Source: Prevotella sp. oral taxon 475 (GTDB lineage Bacteria > Bacteroidota > Bacteroidia > Bacteroidales > Bacteroidaceae). Taken from it: 64,000 nt of DNA. The number at the start of each line of letters is the position of its first letter. The first letter of the stretch is position 1. Of this stretch, positions 62,182 to 64,000 are shown in pieces. The stretch lies in the NCBI RefSeq assembly GCF_018127805.1, contig NZ_CP072334.1:248001-312000 (forward strand), written 5' to 3'. The translations under genes were made by a program, and so were the position numbers. Below the pieces are notes generated by a model. That model was not told the origin of the DNA. It ran no database searches and saw only the letters and a list, made by a program, of their open reading frames with translations.

Positions 62182-64000
62182 ATGAACAAGAAATCTACAT
62201 TCAGATTGTTGGCATTGGCCGGCCTTTTGGCTGCTGCTCCTACGACGATGAGCGCGCAAACCACTGAGCCTGCTTCTGCATCGAAAGTGGTGTACGACTT
62301 CCAAGGCTTTGACGATGTGAAGCTGTTGAAGCTCTTTGCGAAGATTGTGAAAGAGGGTCGCCGTTATCCCACGGACGCAGAATTGAGAAATGCTGGACTG
62401 GCTAACGAAATTGAGTTTGTTCGTTCGCATGTACGCAAACGCAATATTCTTTCTCGTGCCGATCGCTTGGAAAAGAATACGTATGAGAAGAGAGACCTCT
62501 TCATGAACATTCCTGCTGGTGCAGGACGTGGCACGGGCGGCTATCCGTCGAAAGAATTTGCCAGTGACAACTTCTCGATGTGGAACTATACCAATCTCTT
62601 CGGTGCGTGGAACCACGGCTTGTTCCAAGCTCCGGGTGCCTGGGCAGATGCTGCTCATAAAAACGGAACCGACCTATTGAGCGGTGTGAAGTTCTTCGAT
62701 ACTACCGGTAATCCTGGTGGTGTAGGTGCAGAAGGCTGGATGCCCATCATTACGACGCAGGAGTCGGATGGCACTTATACCTATGCCAAGCCGATGATTT
62801 ATCTCTTGCAGTATTTGGGTTTGGATGGTATCAACTATAACTGGGAGGCTTCTGGCTATGACGATGAAAGGGTAATCGGTTTCCATCAGGCCTTGTATAA
62901 GATTGCTGATCAGGAGAATTTCAAGAACTTCCATATCGCTATCTATACTTCTGAATCTGGGTTGACGGGTTATACTGCAAGAGCTCTTTTCGGAAGCGGC
63001 GGTACAAAGACAGCCGACTTGATGTTGAACTATTCCGGTGGCGACTTTACTCATCAGATGCCTTCCTCTGTTTCTGCCGCAAAGGCAGCGATGGGAACCA
63101 CGGAAGGACTGTATGCTGGCGTGTGGATCATGAATATGAATCGCCGTTGGACAAGCTTGAATACGGCGAAAGAATGCGGCGTTTGTTTGTGGGGCGAACA
63201 TGCGCAAAGTCGTTTTTGGAGTTACAATGTCGGTGGAGATGCTTTCGAGGCGATGAGCAACTATCAAAAGCTGCTCGAGCGTGGCTTCTCTGGCGGTATG
63301 CGCAATCCGGCTAATCGCCCGGCAGTTTCCAATTACAACAACAACTGGGAGGAAACCGGCGGCAACTTGCCTTTGTCTTCTTTTGCAGGCTTGGCTACCT
63401 GGATTCCCGAGCGCACCACTATTCAGGGAAATCTTCCCTTCTCGACCTATTTCAACATGGGTGCCGGATCGCAATATAATTATAAAGGAAAGAGAACTGC
63501 AGGTCCGTGGTACAACATGGCTAACCAAGACATCGTTCCTACCTATCGTTGGCTGGTGTACGATGCAGGAACAGAAACTGTGAGCGATAAGATTTCTCCT
63601 GAGTTCTCTTATAAAGACGCTTACACTGGCGGCTCGTGTCTGTTGCTCTCGGGTACAGACCAGGCTGCGGGAACAGACATTGTACTGTACAAAACCGACC
63701 TGACCGGCTCAACCGGAGCCATCAAAGCCAACGTGGCCATTAAGAGCGGAAAAGAGGGAGAGAAAGAATCGAACCTCTACTTGATTGTGCATCTGAAGAA
63801 CGGCAACGTTTGGAAAGAATACCCTGTGGGTAAAACTACGGGTAAGAATTGGGAAGAGCATCAAATCAACTTGACCGATCTCGCTTCTGGTACGACCATC
63901 GACAAAATTGGTTTGCGTGTGAAGAACAGCGATGCCAATTATCAAATGATGGTGGGTAAGCTCGAACTCACCGATGGTTACACGCAGGCTCCTGCCGAAG
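62182..64000 (+). CDS. GH85-type endo-beta-N-acetylglucosaminidase (3' end outside window)
   Basis: An exported enzyme; 606 codons are in the window and the frame is still open at the edge. The signal peptide ends near TMSAQ. Residues about 130-430 resemble the GH85 TIM barrel: FSMWNYTNLFGAWNHGLFQ, PGAWADAAHKNG, then LGLDGINYNWEASGYDD. The N-x-E pair of GH85 (Asn and Glu used with substrate assistance) is Asn220 and Glu222. A beta-rich module begins near 470 (SGGSCLLLSGTDQAAGTDIV region). GH85 enzymes cut the chitobiose core of N-glycans; the released glycan would be taken up by SusC/SusD just upstream. A GH18 relative is the alternative but less likely. Confidence 0.8.
   Translation, partial: MNKKSTFRLLALAGLLAAAPTTMSAQTTEPASASKVVYDFQGFDDVKLLKLFAKIVKEGRRYPTDAELRNAGLANEIEFVRSHVRKRNILSRADRLEKNTYEKRDLFMNIPAGAGRGTGGYPSKEFASDNFSMWNYTNLFGAWNHGLFQAPGAWADAAHKNGTDLLSGVKFFDTTGNPGGVGAEGWMPIITTQESDGTYTYAKPMIYLLQYLGLDGINYNWEASGYDDERVIGFHQALYKIADQENFKNFHIAIYTSESGLTGYTARALFGSGGTKTADLMLNYSGGDFTHQMPSSVSAAKAAMGTTEGLYAGVWIMNMNRRWTSLNTAKECGVCLWGEHAQSRFWSYNVGGDAFEAMSNYQKLLERGFSGGMRNPANRPAVSNYNNNWEETGGNLPLSSFAGLATWIPERTTIQGNLPFSTYFNMGAGSQYNYKGKRTAGPWYNMANQDIVPTYRWLVYDAGTETVSDKISPEFSYKDAYTGGSCLLLSGTDQAAGTDIVLYKTDLTGSTGAIKANVAIKSGKEGEKESNLYLIVHLKNGNVWKEYPVGKTTGKNWEEHQINLTDLASGTTIDKIGLRVKNSDANYQMMVGKLELTDGYTQAPAE

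Overview
The window looks like a chromosomal segment of a Bacteroidetes bacterium, most likely Prevotella or a close relative of mid G+C content. The indicators are Bacteroidetes-type promoters (TTTG about 20 bp before TAnnTTTG), a SusC/SusD pair, a fimbrillin lipoprotein with a FISUMP-like C-terminus, a Flavobacterium-type tyrosine ammonia-lyase, and near absence of Shine-Dalgarno sequences. I saw no rRNA, tRNA, insertion sequence or CRISPR array.

Region 1 (1-10.6 kb) is housekeeping: the 3' part of dprA, an outer-membrane protein with a helix-hairpin-helix domain, radC with a family 2 glycosyltransferase, efp, a VanX-type dipeptidase overlapping a large CPA2 antiporter, asd and lolD. Region 2 (10.6-15.1 kb) is a surface locus: a consensus promoter, a 380-nt leader carrying an (AC)23 microsatellite and a terminator-like hairpin, a 74-aa peptide gene and a 950-aa fimbrillin-family lipoprotein, followed by more than 800 bp of tandem, direct and inverted repeats. 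Region 3 (15.1-22.2 kb) holds a DUF2156-GNAT fusion, pta-ackA with a strong terminator, and rnr. Region 4 (22.8-32.7 kb) is the first half of the division/cell-wall cluster (rsmH-ftsL-ftsI-murE-mraY-murD-ftsW). It has no mraZ in front and no murG, murC, ftsQ, ftsA or ftsZ behind. Region 5 (32.7-40.0 kb) has a second helix-hairpin-helix protein, a VanZ-like protein, a CYTH protein, a 45-aa membrane protein, prfB, a FadD-type acyl-CoA ligase and a ROK regulator.

Region 6 (40.5-55.7 kb) is the most distinctive part: one long operon for an aryl-polyene-type pigment. A tyrosine ammonia-lyase should supply the aromatic starter. Three ketosynthases, a ketoreductase, two hotdog dehydratase-like proteins, a thioesterase and two acyl carrier proteins build the polyene. 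A methyltransferase, an LpxL-like acyltransferase, a GT2-PlsC fusion, a small DMT/SMR carrier and a LolA-like protein fit tailoring and delivery to the outer membrane. Two of the ketosynthases are fused to an extra domain that resembles stand-alone chain-length-factor-like proteins. No dialkylresorcinol genes, dedicated aryl ligase or MMPL exporter are present.

Region 7 (56.3 kb to the end) is a polysaccharide utilisation locus: SusC, SusD and a GH85-type endo-beta-N-acetylglucosaminidase cut by the window edge, which suggests foraging on N-glycans.

Across the window the gaps between genes carry several families of short repeats. The most striking is a 22-bp unit (CTTAGCTTTTG plus 11 variable bases) that forms six arrays, three of them joined to the same pyrimidine tract. 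Gaps in the cell-wall cluster hold a 41-bp tandem repeat and several word-like tracts. I recognise no described element for the 22-bp and 41-bp families.
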